From Gordonibacter sp. An230 (GTDB taxonomy: Bacteria; Actinomycetota; Coriobacteriia; Coriobacteriales; Eggerthellaceae): a stretch of 52,720 nucleotides of DNA. The DNA lies in assembly GCF_002159915.1 (NCBI RefSeq), contig NZ_NFJP01000027.1, positions 1 to 52,720 of the forward strand, given 5' to 3'. A program made the translations under genes and the position numbers. The notes under the pieces are model-generated. The model ran no database searches, was not told the origin of the DNA, and saw nothing but the letters and a program-made list of their open reading frames with translations. Position 1 is the stretch's first letter. The number at the start of each line of letters is the position of its first letter. This document shows, piece after piece, positions 52,607-52,720 of the stretch.

Positions 52607-52720
52607 CGATGACCCCCTCGACGGAAAGCCATGATCGTCGCAGTCGCCCCGCATCCCTCGCGGAGGGCAACGAGCGCAAAGCATGGCAGCACGAAGGAAA
52701 GAAAGAGGGAGGGAGGGAGG

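Overview
The window reads as a piece of chromosome from a high-GC, anaerobic coriobacterium, most likely of the family Eggerthellaceae (Eggerthella/Gordonibacter type). This is inferred from several things seen together: a LuxR-type regulator built from many membrane helices plus a C-terminal HTH, sitting directly after a Tat-exported fumarate-reductase-like flavoprotein; a Tat-exported molybdopterin oxidoreductase with its own TorD chaperone; GatCAB; and strong G/C at third codon positions. No rRNA or tRNA gene, CRISPR array or insertion sequence was seen.

Layout. 1-6107 (minus strand): gatC-gatA-gatB, an alanine/glycine:cation symporter and a small frameshifted membrane-protein ORF, closed by a 13-bp terminator. 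6868-12656 (plus): a respiratory operon with an Fe-S subunit, Mo catalytic subunit, TorD chaperone, second Fe-S subunit and NrfD-type membrane anchor. It is followed by a GntR regulator and a frameshifted SPFH protein. 14313-17427: Tat flavoprotein plus LuxR regulator. 17544-19496 (minus): recQ. 19597-19896: a very short RNA with its own promoter and terminator on the plus strand, convergent with a 41-residue hydrophobic-basic peptide gene on the minus strand. It looks like a TxpA/RatA-style type I toxin-antitoxin pair and is the best candidate for an undescribed system here. 20125-21321: a LarE sulfur-transferase domain fused to a GNAT acetyltransferase.

21553-25944 (plus) is an accessory-looking island: an XRE regulator, a membrane Ser/Thr kinase, a lipoprotein with two PASTA-like repeats and an EcsC-like protein. 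The kinase and lipoprotein genes are preceded by the same 22-bp motif. 26118-29380 (minus): a HEPN/MNT (HepT/MntA) toxin-antitoxin pair translationally coupled to ychF, then an NSS-family transporter. 29628-31748: asnB with three Ala/Gly-rich inserts. 31779-37109 (minus): an unknown acidic protein, truA and dnaE. 37416-44400 (minus): the complete F1Fo ATP synthase operon in the order atpI-like, B, E, F, H, A, G, D, C. 45502-48319 (minus): glyA-upp-deoxycytidylate deaminase, with related structured spacers on both sides of upp. 48438-52235 (minus): Sua5/YrdC, an alpha/beta hydrolase, glpK and rpiB, with overlapping or tightly spaced genes.

Regulation. Many promoters seem to be extended -10 elements of the form TGnTAnnAT without a clear -35. 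They decide several start codons (recQ, dnaE) and sit against the terminator of the upstream gene (ychF, glyA). Two reading-frame breaks (895-897 and 14012-14015) are each repaired by one extra G in a G run, so they may be sequencing errors. All functional calls are from reading the translated sequence; no database search was possible.
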